A DNA stretch of 64,000 bases, from contig QZKK01000085.1 in NCBI GenBank assembly GCA_003599475.1, positions 1 through 64,000 of the forward strand. Reading direction: 5' to 3'. This document shows, one piece after another, positions 27,238 through 36,293 of the stretch. Under the pieces are notes generated by a model, which saw only the letters and a list, made by a program, of their open reading frames with translations, searched no databases and was not told where the DNA came from. The translations under genes and the position numbers were made by a program. The stretch comes from Desulfobacteraceae bacterium (GTDB lineage Bacteria; Desulfobacterota; Desulfobacteria; Desulfobacterales; SURF-15). Every line of letters starts with the position of its first letter. Positions within the stretch are counted from its first letter, which is position 1.

Positions 27238-28233
27238 ATGATCATCGTCAGAACTCCCCTTCGCATCAGCTTCGTCGGCGGCGGCTCCGATTTGAGGAAC
27301 CATTACAGCCGCTCCGAGGGGAAAGTCGTAAGCACCGCCATCGACAAGTTCGTCTATGCGATCGTCAAGGAGCGCTTCGACGACAAGATTTACATCAACT
27401 ATTCAAAGAAAGAGTGCATCGATCGTATCGATGATATCCAGCACGACCTCGTCCGTGAATCCATGCGGATGACCGGTGTCGAAAACGGAGTCGAGATCAC
27501 GACATTGGCCGACATCCCCTCCACCGGATCCGGCCTCGGAAGCAGCAGCTCGATTACCGTCGCCCTGCTCCATGCCCTCTATGCATACCGGAACGTGCTG
27601 GTGACCGCCGAAAAGCTGGCATCCGAAGCCTGCCGGATCGAGATCGACATCTTGAGGAAGCCGATCGGACGCCAGGATCAGTATGCTGCAGCCTACGGCG
27701 GGTTCAATCGGTTTACGTTCGGCAGAGGGGATGTCACCGTTCGGGAAGAGATTTCGATGCGCAATGCCGCCAAGCGGAAATTCGCATCGTCGCTCCTGCT
27801 GTATTATACCGGTTTGGCCCGAAGTGCCGACAGCCTGCTTTCGGCGCAGAACGAAAACCTCCTTCATTCGGAAGCATTCGATACAACGAAGAAGATGGCC
27901 GCGCTGGTCGACCCGTTTACCGATGCGGTTCAGAGGGGAGATATCTCCGCCTGCGGGGAGCTGTTGAGAATGAACTGGGAGATGAAGCAGACTCTGGCCC
28001 GGGGTATTTCAAATCGATCGATTCAGCAGATGTACCTTACAGCCCTAGAAGCAGGAGCGATTGCCGGAAAGATCGTCGGTGCCGGAGGGGGGGGATTTCT
28101 CCTGCTGATCGTTCCCCGGGAAAAACAGAATTCCGTCTTCGAAGCGATGCGGGAATATCGGGAACTCCCCTTCATGATCGAAGAAAGCGGAAGCAAGGTG
28201 ATTTTCGACTATCGCTCCTATTCGAGCAAGTAA
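27238..28233 (+). CDS. hddA: HddA-like GHMP sugar kinase (heptose 7-phosphate kinase)
   Basis: 331 aa. GHMP kinase signature: N-terminal RTPLRISFVGGGSDLRNHY, ATP loop IPSTGSGLGSSSSITVALL (about 93-111) and C-terminal KIVGAGGGGFLLLIV. The N-terminal motif is that of D-glycero-alpha-D-manno-heptose 7-phosphate kinases of the GDP-heptose route. The GmhA-like isomerase two genes on supports this. No HddC or GmhB homologue is in the window, so the sugar could differ. Confidence 0.82.
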   Translation: MIIVRTPLRISFVGGGSDLRNHYSRSEGKVVSTAIDKFVYAIVKERFDDKIYINYSKKECIDRIDDIQHDLVRESMRMTGVENGVEITTLADIPSTGSGLGSSSSITVALLHALYAYRNVLVTAEKLASEACRIEIDILRKPIGRQDQYAAAYGGFNRFTFGRGDVTVREEISMRNAAKRKFASSLLLYYTGLARSADSLLSAQNENLLHSEAFDTTKKMAALVDPFTDAVQRGDISACGELLRMNWEMKQTLARGISNRSIQQMYLTALEAGAIAGKIVGAGGGGFLLLIVPREKQNSVFEAMREYRELPFMIEESGSKVIFDYRSYSSK

Positions 28234-28237
28234 GGCC

Positions 28238-28313
28238 GGTTGCGGGTTACAGGTTGCGAGTTGCGGGCTTCCCAGTGAAATCTAAAATCTAAAATCTAAA
28301 ATTCCTAAATTCC
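28238..28313 (+). repeat. GGTTGCGGGTTAC / AAATCTAAAATCT word repeat
   Basis: GGTTGCGGGTTACAGGTTGC and GAGTTGCGGG are followed by a run of AAATCTAAAATCTAAAATCT and AAATTCC. It fills the kinase-epimerase gap up to the epimerase ATG. The GGGTTGC words recur at 30721-30740, 54213-54245 and 62160-62200. Confidence 0.6.
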
Positions 28314-28314
28314 C

Positions 28315-29457
28315 ATGAACGTTCTGATTACAGGCGGTGCAGGATTTATCGGCTCTCACACCTGCGATTCGTTGATCCGGCGGGGCCACCGGGTGAGGAT
28401 CGTCGATAACCTCCAAAGGACCGTACACCCGAAGGGAAAGCCGGATTATCTTCATCCCGAAGCCGAATTCATTCGGGGGGATGTGCGGCGGAAGCAGGTC
28501 TGGAAGACCGCATTGAAAGGAATCGACGCCGTTTATCACTTTGCGGCATATCAGGATTACCTGGTGGACTTTTCAACTTTTTTCCATGTAAACAGTGTCT
28601 CGACGGCCCTCCTTTATGAAGTCCTGGTCGAAGAAGGCAGGAGCGCGGATGTCCGGAAGGTGATTGTTGCCAGCAGCCAGGCGGTCATGGGGGAGGGGCG
28701 GTATCGATGTCCGGAGTGTTTTGTAAAAAGCCGAACCTTTATCTATCCGCAAATAAGAGTTGAAACGGAGCTGTCCAAGGGGATCTGGGATCATCGATGC
28801 GAGGATTGCGGAACCGTTCTCGAATGGGTTTCCACCGATGAGACCGTGGCAAATCCCTGCAACCCGTATGCGCTTTCAAAATATTCTCAAGAACAGATTG
28901 CGATTCAACTGGGCAGGCGTTATAGTATCCCGACTGTGGCTTTAAGGTATTCGATCGTTCAGGGAGCCCGGCAGTCCCTGTACAACGCATACTCGGGCGC
29001 AATGCGGATTTTTGCGTTGTCTCTGCGGCTCGGGAAGGCACCGACGATATTCGAAGACGGCAATCAAACCCGGGATTTCGTCAATATCGAAGACGTGGTG
29101 CAGGCAAACCTGCTGGTGCTTGACCGAAAGGAGGCCGATGGGAATGTGTACAACGTCGGAGGAGGGGTCTCCTGGACCGTCAATAGATTCTATGATGAAA
29201 TGCAGAGGGTCGTTGGAAAGTCCATTCCGCCCGTCGTCTCCTGCGAATACCGGTACGGCGATACCCGCCATATTTTCTCGGATACGCGGAAGCTGCAGTC
29301 GATCGGATGGGAAGCGCGGCGGGGGATCGAAGACAGCATCGGCGCTTATTGGGAGTATCTCTGCCGTCAGGACCGATCCGATGATATCCTGGATTATGCA
29401 CGGCGGCATATGAGACGGCTGCAGGTGATCCGGCAGGCGAGACGGAAAATCAGATGA
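28315..29457 (+). CDS. NAD-dependent epimerase/dehydratase (extended SDR) with CxxC-CxxC insert
   Basis: 380 aa. The NAD-binding motif is GGAGFIGSH (7-15). The active site is Ser120/121 with Tyr185 and Lys189 (NPYALSK), so the fold and catalytic set of a nucleotide-sugar epimerase or dehydratase are present. Between the serine and the tyrosine lies an insert of about 40 residues with two pairs, C132-PE-C135 and C162-ED-C165. It resembles a zinc ribbon and is not usual in this family. The substrate is unknown; the neighbours suggest an activated heptose or hexose. Confidence 0.87.
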   Translation: MNVLITGGAGFIGSHTCDSLIRRGHRVRIVDNLQRTVHPKGKPDYLHPEAEFIRGDVRRKQVWKTALKGIDAVYHFAAYQDYLVDFSTFFHVNSVSTALLYEVLVEEGRSADVRKVIVASSQAVMGEGRYRCPECFVKSRTFIYPQIRVETELSKGIWDHRCEDCGTVLEWVSTDETVANPCNPYALSKYSQEQIAIQLGRRYSIPTVALRYSIVQGARQSLYNAYSGAMRIFALSLRLGKAPTIFEDGNQTRDFVNIEDVVQANLLVLDRKEADGNVYNVGGGVSWTVNRFYDEMQRVVGKSIPPVVSCEYRYGDTRHIFSDTRKLQSIGWEARRGIEDSIGAYWEYLCRQDRSDDILDYARRHMRRLQVIRQARRKIR

Positions 29458-29572
29458 CAGATGACGGATGACAGCAGGAGCGGAGGTCGGAAGTCGGGAG
29501 AGCAAGAAACTGAGAAGTTTAGAAGATAAGAAGATTAGTGAATAGCGGCATGGAGCGGAGGGCACATCCGGC
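29458..29572 (-). repeat. GACTTCCGACCTC / CTTCTCAACTTCT word repeat, reverse orientation
   Basis: Reads GGAGGTCGGAAGTCGGGAGA then AAGAAACTGAGAAGTTTAGA and AGATAAGAAGATTAGTGAAT. Its reverse complement matches the word order in 55713-55954. It fills the whole gap before the isomerase gene. Confidence 0.65.
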
Positions 29573-30154
29573 ATGAGCGAGTGGAGAGATTTCGCGGGGC
29601 AGTACCTAAACGGGCTAAAATCGGTTTTCGAAAGATTCGACTTCGAGGCGTTCGATGCCATCGCCGAGTGCATCCTGGAAGCGTATCGAGGTGACCGGAC
29701 GATTTTTACCATGGGAAACGGAGGGAGCGCTTCCACCGCTTCTCATTTTGCAGTCGACATCAACAAAGGATGCTGCCTGGACCTTGAAAAAAAATTTAAA
29801 CTGATCTGCCTGAACGACAACATCTGTACGCTGCTCGCCCTCGCAAACGATATTTCCTACGATTCTGTCTTTGTAGAACCATTGAAGAATTTCTTCAGGC
29901 CAAACGACCTTGTGATCGGAATTTCCGGCAGCGGCAATTCGGAAAACGTTCTCAAGGCCGTCCGGTATGCAAAAGAAAGAGGCGGAAAAACGATTGGGAT
30001 GACAGGATTTTCCGGCGGCAGGCTGGCCCGGACAGCCGACATCGCCTTTATTGCAGCCTCCGACGACATGCAAAAAGTCGAAGATCTGCATCTGATCGTC
30101 GTCCATATGATCCTGCAGGCCGTGCATAGAAGTCTGCATCCAGAAAACATCTGA
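29573..30154 (+). CDS. gmhA: Phosphoheptose isomerase-like SIS protein (GmhA-like)
   Basis: 193 aa, the GmhA length. A single SIS domain with MGNGGSASTASHFAVDIN (phosphate-binding loop) and VIGISGSGNSENVLKAVRYA, and a C-terminal EDLHLIVVHMI helix typical of the family. Expected reaction: sedoheptulose 7-phosphate to manno-heptose 7-phosphate, feeding the HddA-like kinase. GmhA is the best call, but a related sugar-phosphate isomerase cannot be excluded. Confidence 0.8.
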   Translation: MSEWRDFAGQYLNGLKSVFERFDFEAFDAIAECILEAYRGDRTIFTMGNGGSASTASHFAVDINKGCCLDLEKKFKLICLNDNICTLLALANDISYDSVFVEPLKNFFRPNDLVIGISGSGNSENVLKAVRYAKERGGKTIGMTGFSGGRLARTADIAFIAASDDMQKVEDLHLIVVHMILQAVHRSLHPENI

Positions 30155-30177
30155 AGAAAATATACGGTGTTCGTCTC

Positions 30178-30717
30178 ATGAAAGATATTGAAAGCACTTA
30201 CGAGCTGTCGCGCGCATGGTATGCGCTGCATACCAAGAGCCGGTTTGAAAATGTGGTCAATGACGGGTTGAGCAAGAAATCGATGGAGGTCTTCCTCCCC
30301 AAGATAAAGGTAAAGAGCAAGCGGCGCGACCGCAGATTGATGATCCATGTTCCCCTTTTTCCGGGCTACATCTTTGTAAAGACGGACCTCAACCCAACCG
30401 AGCATATCGAGATCCTCAAAACGACGGGAGCGGTGCGGCTGGTCGGAAACAACAATGGCCCCCTGTCCATTACCGATCAGACAATCGATTCTCTGAAGAT
30501 CATGGTGTCCACCGATCAACTCATCGAGACCGGGAGCCGGTTTAAAAAGGGGGATCGCGTCATGGTCGTGGAAGGCCCCTTTTCGGGAGTCGTCGGAACT
30601 TTCGTCAGCTACAAGGGAAAGGGCCGCGTCCTGGTGAATATCGAAGCCCTCGGACAGTACGCCGCAGTGGATGTGAGCGAAGACGACGTCGAGAAAATTC
30701 CCGAGATCCTGAAGTAG
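30178..30717 (+). CDS. NusG-family specialised elongation factor (RfaH/UpxY/LoaP-like)
   Basis: 179 aa. An N-terminal NGN domain (about 10-110: RAWYALHTKSRFENVVNDGL and PLFPGYIFVKTDLNPT) and a C-terminal KOW domain (about 125-175: GDRVMVVEGPFSGVVGTFVS). It is distinct from housekeeping NusG, which would normally sit with secE and rplK. Paralogues of this type promote readthrough of long polysaccharide operons. It lies directly after the heptose genes, 24 bp downstream. Confidence 0.87.
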   Translation: MKDIESTYELSRAWYALHTKSRFENVVNDGLSKKSMEVFLPKIKVKSKRRDRRLMIHVPLFPGYIFVKTDLNPTEHIEILKTTGAVRLVGNNNGPLSITDQTIDSLKIMVSTDQLIETGSRFKKGDRVMVVEGPFSGVVGTFVSYKGKGRVLVNIEALGQYAAVDVSEDDVEKIPEILK

Positions 30718-30720
30718 CCG

Positions 30721-30808
30721 TGCGGGTTACGGGTTACAGCTTGACTTCTTTCCAGGGTGTGCTAAGTAAATTCGAAATGCGAATATCGAATTTCGTGCTT
30801 CGAATTTC
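30721..30808. repeat. Word repeat before the HU gene
   Basis: TGCGGGTTACGGGTTACAGC is followed by an AAATTCGAAATGCGAATATC-GAATTTCG inverted word pair. The same vocabulary occurs at 28238, 20618 and 62160. Confidence 0.5.
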
Positions 30809-30835
30809 CCCGCCGGTTGGGGATCAGGAGGGCGT

Positions 30836-31111
30836 ATGAACAAGCTGGAGATTATCTCCGCCTTGAAAGACGAAGCAAACATCTCGAAGACGGAAGCGTC
30901 AAGGGTGGTTCAGTTGTTCTTCGACAACCTTGCCGAAGCGATGGCCAAAGGGAAGCGCATAGAGATTCGAGGTCTGTGCAGTTTTTTTGTCAAAGAGTAT
31001 GGGAGCTATACCGGTAGAAACCCCAAGACCGGAGAAAAGGTAACCATTCGTCCCAAGAAACTCCCCTTTTTCAAATCGGGGAAAGAACTGAAGGAACGAG
31101 TCGATTACTGA
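30836..31111 (+). CDS. HU/IHF-family DNA-binding protein
   Basis: 91 aa. Complete HU fold: MNKLEIISALKDEANISKTE, the loop GRNPKTGEKVTIRPKKLPFF that inserts into the DNA minor groove, and the ending GKELKERV. The sequence is intermediate between HU and IHF-beta, so I do not assign a subunit. It is followed after four bases by holB. Confidence 0.93.
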   Translation: MNKLEIISALKDEANISKTEASRVVQLFFDNLAEAMAKGKRIEIRGLCSFFVKEYGSYTGRNPKTGEKVTIRPKKLPFFKSGKELKERVDY

Positions 31112-31115
31112 ACCT

Positions 31116-32102
31116 GTGCAAAGATCTGCCGCCATCATCGATCAGGAACAACCGGTCCGAGTTCTTACGGCTTTTCTCAGAAGCGGAAACAGCCCGCACG
31201 CGCTGCTTTTTACGGGCATCCATGGGGTCGGAAAGACAGCGGCTGCTTTCCGGTTTGCCATGGCGTTAAACTGCCGGGAGCTTCCCGCATCCATGGACGG
31301 CCCCTGCGGACAGTGCCCGCACTGTCGGAAGATTGAATCCGGCAGCCATCCGGACATCATCTACATCCAGCCTGACGGGGCATTGATCCGCATCGCTCGA
31401 ATCCGTGAGCTTCTCGCCATGCTGACGATGAGGCCGTATGAAGCGAAAAAAAGAGTCGTCATCATCTCGGATGCGCAGGCCATGAATACGGAGGCAGGAA
31501 ACGCCCTCCTCAAAGTATTGGAAGAACCTCCCGACCGGACGATTCTGATCCTCACCACGGACCAGGCCGCGGATCTGCTTCCAACGATCGTTTCCCGATG
31601 TCAACGGATCCGGTTCAGACCGCTTTCCCGATTTCGCATCGAGCAGCTTCTGATCGACCGGGAGCGGCTGAGTCGAAAAGATGCCGAGGTCATTTCCGCA
31701 ATGGCGGGCGGAAGTTATCTGAACGCTGAAAAAATGAGCCGTACCGATTGGCTGGCCCGAAGAAACCGGCTGATTCGTGAGCTCGATTCATTGGCGGAGA
31801 AGCCGGTGGGGTTGCTTTTGGCCTTGGCCGAAAAGCTGGCATCCGAAAAGGAGGCCTTGGCGGATGCGCTGGCGGTGATGAGGGTCTGGTTTCGAGACCT
31901 GCTCGTCGCTCGATACGTCCCCGAGAGGATCGCCAATGAGGATTGGAAGGATCGAATTCAAAAATATGCTCAGGCATTTACAATAGATTCTCTGATGTCT
32001 AAGATTAGGTTGATACAGGATACGCAAAAAAACATATCCGCCAATGCCAATACGCGGTTGGCGCTTGAAGCCATGATAGTGAAGCTTTCCCGAAATGAAT
32101 AA
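31116..32102 (+). CDS. holB: DNA polymerase III subunit delta'
   Basis: 328 aa from GTG 31116. Clamp-loader AAA+ protein: P-loop TGIHGVGKTAAA (about 34-45), zinc module CGQCPHC preceded by an upstream cysteine, KRVVIISDAQAMNTEAGNAL (Walker B region) and LPTIVSRCQRIRF (SRC motif). It loads the beta clamp with delta and tau/gamma. It overlaps ricT by eight bases in the widespread holB-ricT-metG order. Confidence 0.93.
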   Translation: MQRSAAIIDQEQPVRVLTAFLRSGNSPHALLFTGIHGVGKTAAAFRFAMALNCRELPASMDGPCGQCPHCRKIESGSHPDIIYIQPDGALIRIARIRELLAMLTMRPYEAKKRVVIISDAQAMNTEAGNALLKVLEEPPDRTILILTTDQAADLLPTIVSRCQRIRFRPLSRFRIEQLLIDRERLSRKDAEVISAMAGGSYLNAEKMSRTDWLARRNRLIRELDSLAEKPVGLLLALAEKLASEKEALADALAVMRVWFRDLLVARYVPERIANEDWKDRIQKYAQAFTIDSLMSKIRLIQDTQKNISANANTRLALEAMIVKLSRNE

Positions 32103-32895
32103 AGTCGTCGGCATACGGTTTAAACAGGCTGGAAAAATCTATGATTTCGACAGCGGTGCATTTGTACTGAAACAGGGCGATCAAGTCGTTGTGGAAACCG
32201 AAGAGGGGCTGAGCATGGGGGTCGTTGCGGTCCCCCCCGCCCTGATGGAAAGGAGCCCCGAGGATCCGGCCTTGGCAAAGGTCTACCGGGTGGCCACCGA
32301 GAAGGATTTCAGCCAGCACCAGCAGAACCTCGAGATCGAAAAGAACGCTTACAGATACTGCCTGCAATCCATTCGAGAGCTCGGATTGGACATGAACCTC
32401 TTTGCCGTAGAGAGCAGTTTCGATGCCTCCAAGCTGACCTTTTTCTTCACCTCGGAAGGAAGGGTCGATTTTCGTCAACTGGTAAAGACGCTGGTAAAGC
32501 AGCTCAATATCCGGGTGGAGATGCGTCAGGTGGGAATCCGAAACCAGGCAAAAATCTGCGGCGGCCTGGGCAGGTGCGGGCGCAGGGTTTGCTGCTCGAC
32601 CTGGCTCGAAAAATTCGAACCGGTCTCCATCCGGATGGCCAAAGATCAGAGCCTCAGCCTGAATCCCACCAAGATTTCGGGTTTATGCGGCAGGCTGATG
32701 TGCTGCCTTAAGTTTGAAAACGAGACTTACCAGATGCTTAAGGAAAAGTTTCCGAAATTCGGAAAAGCTGTGGTGACACGCAACGGAAAAGGGAAGATCG
32801 TCCGTCACAATATTCTCAAGGATCAGGTGGTCGTCCGACTGGAGGACGGCTCGGAGGTCGAGGTGCCGCTGGGTGAGGTTACGATGGAGGAATAG
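32095..32895 (+). CDS. ricT: PSP1-domain protein RicT
   Basis: 266 aa. The PSP1 domain carries the conserved cysteine cluster GGLGRCGRRVCCSTW (about 157-171) and GLCGRLMCCLKFE. In Bacillus subtilis RicT (YaaT) forms a [4Fe-4S]-containing complex with RicA and RicF that modulates RNase Y. Whether a similar complex exists here is not shown. Its place between holB and metG supports the call. Confidence 0.92.
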   Translation: MNKVVGIRFKQAGKIYDFDSGAFVLKQGDQVVVETEEGLSMGVVAVPPALMERSPEDPALAKVYRVATEKDFSQHQQNLEIEKNAYRYCLQSIRELGLDMNLFAVESSFDASKLTFFFTSEGRVDFRQLVKTLVKQLNIRVEMRQVGIRNQAKICGGLGRCGRRVCCSTWLEKFEPVSIRMAKDQSLSLNPTKISGLCGRLMCCLKFENETYQMLKEKFPKFGKAVVTRNGKGKIVRHNILKDQVVVRLEDGSEVEVPLGEVTMEE

Positions 32896-32900
32896 GTGCA

Positions 32901-34832
32901 ATGACGTCGAAAGCTCTGTACATCACGACACCGATCTACTATGTCAATGCCAGGCCCCACCTGGGCCATGCGTATACTACCATTCTGGCCGATGTGGTAT
33001 GCCGGTTCCATTCCATGCTTCCGGCTGAGACCTTTTTTTGCACCGGAACCGATGAACACGGTGACAAGATCGTTCGAGCGGCCAAAAAAGAAGGCGCATC
33101 CCCGCGGGTGTACGTGGACAGGATCAGCCAGCAGTTCAGGAATCTATGGCCTGAACTCAACATCCGCTACGATCATTTCATCCGCACAACCGAAAAGTAT
33201 CACATTGCAGTCGTCGAGAAGGTGCTCCAGAAGATATACGATAGCGGGGATATCTATTTCAGCGAATACGAGGGGCGATACTGTTTCGGCTGCGAGCGGT
33301 TTTACACGGACCGGGAACTCGTCAATGGAAAATGTCCGGACCACGATACGGAGCCGGAACTCATCCGGGAGTCGAATTATTTCTTCAAGATGAGCCGCTA
33401 TCAGAGCTGGTTGATCCAACACCTTCAGGATCATCCCGATTTCATCCGCCCCGAGCACTTCAGGAATGAAGTACTCGCCTTTCTGCGCGAGCCGTTGGAG
33501 GACCTGTGCATTTCCCGTCCGAAATCCCGGCTGGAATGGGGGATCACGCTCCCCTTCGACCATGATTACGTCACCTACGTCTGGTTCGACGCGCTTCTGA
33601 ACTACATTTCCGCACTGGGTTATCCGGACGACGAACGGTTCCGAAAATTCTGGCCGCACGCACAGCATATCGTCGCAAAAGACATCTTGAAACCGCACGG
33701 CATTTACTGGCCGATCATTCTCAAGGCTGCCGGCATTCCCCTTTACCGGCACCTCAACGTTCACGGCTACTGGAACGTCGATCAGAGCAAGATGTCCAAA
33801 AGCCTGGGAAATGTCGTCGAGCCGCTGGAGCTCAAAAACATCTATGGACTCGATGCATTCCGGTTTTTTCTCATGCGGGATATGGCCTTCGGGCACGATT
33901 CCAACTTCAACGAGTCGGCCTTGATTCAGCGGATCAATGCGGAGCTGGCGAACGACCTGGGCAACCTGTTCAGCCGGGTGCTGGCAATGGTGCACAAATA
34001 TTTCAACGGTTCCGTTCCCGAGATCGACCCGGATGCGGAATCGGAGTTGAACCTGGACATCGAAGCGCGCGCATCGGCCTGTATCGCCGAATACGAATCC
34101 GAAATGGGTTCTTTCTCCTTTCACAAGGCGTTGATGACCGTCTGGGAATTCATCAATCACCTCAACAAGACCATCGATATGACCGCCCCCTGGGAGCTTG
34201 CCAAGAAAAAGACCACGCGAAAGCAGCTCCAGGTGGTCATCGGGCATCTTCTTGAAGGTCTTCGGATCATCTCCGGCCTCATCTATCCGGTCATGCCGGA
34301 TACGGCGGCATCCATGCAGCGTCATTTAGGGCTCGATTCGAATCAGCCGTTTTATCTCTTGAATCGGTTGAGGGAGTTCAAGACGATTCCACCGGAAACA
34401 CGAGTCCCCAAATCGGTCACACTGTTCCCGCGGATCGACCTCGACGCAAAGGAAGGGCCCGCAAGCGATCTCTCCACCCCTGCCGGGGAGGGCGCTCCGT
34501 TGAAAATCAAACCCACCATCACCATCGAAGAGTTTGGAAAAATCGATCTGAGGGTCGCGACGGTCACCGGAGCCGAAAATGTTCCCCGCGCCAAGAAGCT
34601 TCTCAAACTGGAAATCGATATCGGTGAAAAGCGGACCATCGTAGCCGGAATCGCGGAGCACTATTCACCGCAGGATCTCATCGGCAAACAGATCATCGTT
34701 GTTGCCAATCTGAAACCGGCAAAGATTATGGGGATCTTATCAAATGGCATGATGCTTGCGGCAGCGGAGAAGGATCGGCTGACGGTAATCACTCCGGACA
34801 GAGTGGCAACGCCCGGAACGCCGCTGACCTGA
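32901..34832 (+). CDS. metG: Methionyl-tRNA synthetase with C-terminal tRNA-binding domain
   Basis: 643 aa. Class I signatures: HLGH in NARPHLGHAYTT (about 15-26) and KMSKS in DQSKMSKSLGN (about 297-307). A zinc-knuckle insert begins CFGCERFY. The anticodon-binding helical domain follows. Residues from about 535 form the EMAPII/Arc1p-like OB domain (IDLRVATVTGAENVPRAKKL) that allows dimerisation and tRNA binding. Third gene of holB-ricT-metG, five bases after ricT. Confidence 0.97.
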   Translation: MTSKALYITTPIYYVNARPHLGHAYTTILADVVCRFHSMLPAETFFCTGTDEHGDKIVRAAKKEGASPRVYVDRISQQFRNLWPELNIRYDHFIRTTEKYHIAVVEKVLQKIYDSGDIYFSEYEGRYCFGCERFYTDRELVNGKCPDHDTEPELIRESNYFFKMSRYQSWLIQHLQDHPDFIRPEHFRNEVLAFLREPLEDLCISRPKSRLEWGITLPFDHDYVTYVWFDALLNYISALGYPDDERFRKFWPHAQHIVAKDILKPHGIYWPIILKAAGIPLYRHLNVHGYWNVDQSKMSKSLGNVVEPLELKNIYGLDAFRFFLMRDMAFGHDSNFNESALIQRINAELANDLGNLFSRVLAMVHKYFNGSVPEIDPDAESELNLDIEARASACIAEYESEMGSFSFHKALMTVWEFINHLNKTIDMTAPWELAKKKTTRKQLQVVIGHLLEGLRIISGLIYPVMPDTAASMQRHLGLDSNQPFYLLNRLREFKTIPPETRVPKSVTLFPRIDLDAKEGPASDLSTPAGEGAPLKIKPTITIEEFGKIDLRVATVTGAENVPRAKKLLKLEIDIGEKRTIVAGIAEHYSPQDLIGKQIIVVANLKPAKIMGILSNGMMLAAAEKDRLTVITPDRVATPGTPLT

Positions 34833-34896
34833 CGCAAAACAACTTCAACAAAAAAACCCGCATACGAGCAAGGGATGCAAGAGGGTTAACTTCGGG

Positions 34897-36273
34897 ATGA
34901 TCGGAAGCAACAGGGATAAAAGCATACTGCAAGGGCCCTTCGGATGGCGTGGCATCCAACCGGGAGCCAAGCGCAGGAGGTCGAAGCGGTCCTTTCTCGG
35001 GACGATTTTCCTACTTACGGTGCTGCCGATGATTTGGATTCTGATCGGCCATCGGATCACCGGCGGGGACTCCAACTCGCCGGCCGGAGGCTCTCTCTCC
35101 AAGATCGACACCCCTGCATCGACCTTGCAGCCGATCGCCAAATCCGATGTGCAGAAGATGCTAAACGGGGTCCGATTTGCCGATCTTGATCGAAAGTACA
35201 TCGATGTCGAATACCTCGGTCAGCCGTATCGTGTGGAGACCAGCCTCGACCTTTCGCTTCAGCAGTATTTAGAGAAAAAACTGGATACGTTGAATTCGCG
35301 CTACATCGGAATCGTAGCCCTGGATCCGGATACCGGCCGCGTTCTGTCCATGATCGGCTACAATAAAAAAGACTCCTCGAACAATCCGTGTCTGGATAAC
35401 CGATACCCTGCAGCCAGTATCTTCAAGATCATTACCGCCGCAGCGGCAATCGAGACTCTCGGATTGGGGGCCGATTCGGAGCTGACCTACAGCGGCAATA
35501 AACATACCCTGTATAAATCCCAGCTCAAGGATCGAAAAGGCCGTGGGACACGAAAAATCACCCTGAAAGACTCTTTCGCGCAATCGGTCAATCCTGTCTT
35601 CGGGAAAATCGGAGCCCGGCAGTTGGGCAAACCGCTCCTCGAAAAATATGCGGATGCCTTCGGCTTCAACCGAAGCATCGATTTCGAGCTTCCTTTGACT
35701 CCGAGCCAGGTGTCGGTTTCCGACGAGCCGTTCCAATGTGCGGAGATCGCCAGCGGATTCAATCGAGGGACGACCTTGTCTCCCGTCCATGGAGCCCTGA
35801 TTGCAGGTATCGTTTTGAACCAGGGACGGCTGATCGAACCGACCATCGTCGAAAAGGTCACCGACCGGAACGGCGGCACGATCTACCGGGGGCATTCCGA
35901 AGCGCTGAATCAAGCCGTCACCCCCGCAGCATCCGATGTGATCTATGAGATCATGCGTGCAACGATTCGGAGCGGTACTTCCCGGAAGGCATTCCGGGGA
36001 TATCAGAAAGACCGCATCCTTTCGAAGCTGATCATGGGGGGGAAAACCGGTTCGATCAACAACGATGCGCAGGATGCACGTTTCGATTGGTTTGTCGGTT
36101 TCGCGGAGGAGAGGGAAGGCTCGAAAAGACTTGCCATTTCCGTTGTCGTTGCTCACGAGAAGTATATTGGAATTCGAGCGAGCCAATATGCGCGAATGGC
36201 GTTCCGTCATTATTTTGGCAACTATTTCGAGGAGCAGGCTACCGCTTCCGGGAAAACTCGCCGATCTTCCTGA
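34897..36273 (+). CDS. Penicillin-binding transpeptidase-domain protein, membrane anchored
   Basis: 458 aa. A basic N-terminus (KRRRSKR) precedes one membrane helix (about 33-51). The transpeptidase domain has all three serine-acyl motifs: S174-I-F-K177, S230-V-N232 and K383-T-G385. No glycosyltransferase domain. It is shorter than a full class B PBP and lacks an obvious pedestal domain. It probably acts in the periplasm on peptidoglycan or a related substrate. It sits between metG and kdnA. Confidence 0.87.
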   Translation: MIGSNRDKSILQGPFGWRGIQPGAKRRRSKRSFLGTIFLLTVLPMIWILIGHRITGGDSNSPAGGSLSKIDTPASTLQPIAKSDVQKMLNGVRFADLDRKYIDVEYLGQPYRVETSLDLSLQQYLEKKLDTLNSRYIGIVALDPDTGRVLSMIGYNKKDSSNNPCLDNRYPAASIFKIITAAAAIETLGLGADSELTYSGNKHTLYKSQLKDRKGRGTRKITLKDSFAQSVNPVFGKIGARQLGKPLLEKYADAFGFNRSIDFELPLTPSQVSVSDEPFQCAEIASGFNRGTTLSPVHGALIAGIVLNQGRLIEPTIVEKVTDRNGGTIYRGHSEALNQAVTPAASDVIYEIMRATIRSGTSRKAFRGYQKDRILSKLIMGGKTGSINNDAQDARFDWFVGFAEEREGSKRLAISVVVAHEKYIGIRASQYARMAFRHYFGNYFEEQATASGKTRRSS

Positions 36274-36293
36274 TTTTGAACTTCAATCATCTG

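Noticed and set aside
33144..34325. 393-codon minus-strand frame opposite metG
   Set aside because: Antisense shadow of metG; composition typical of a complementary frame.
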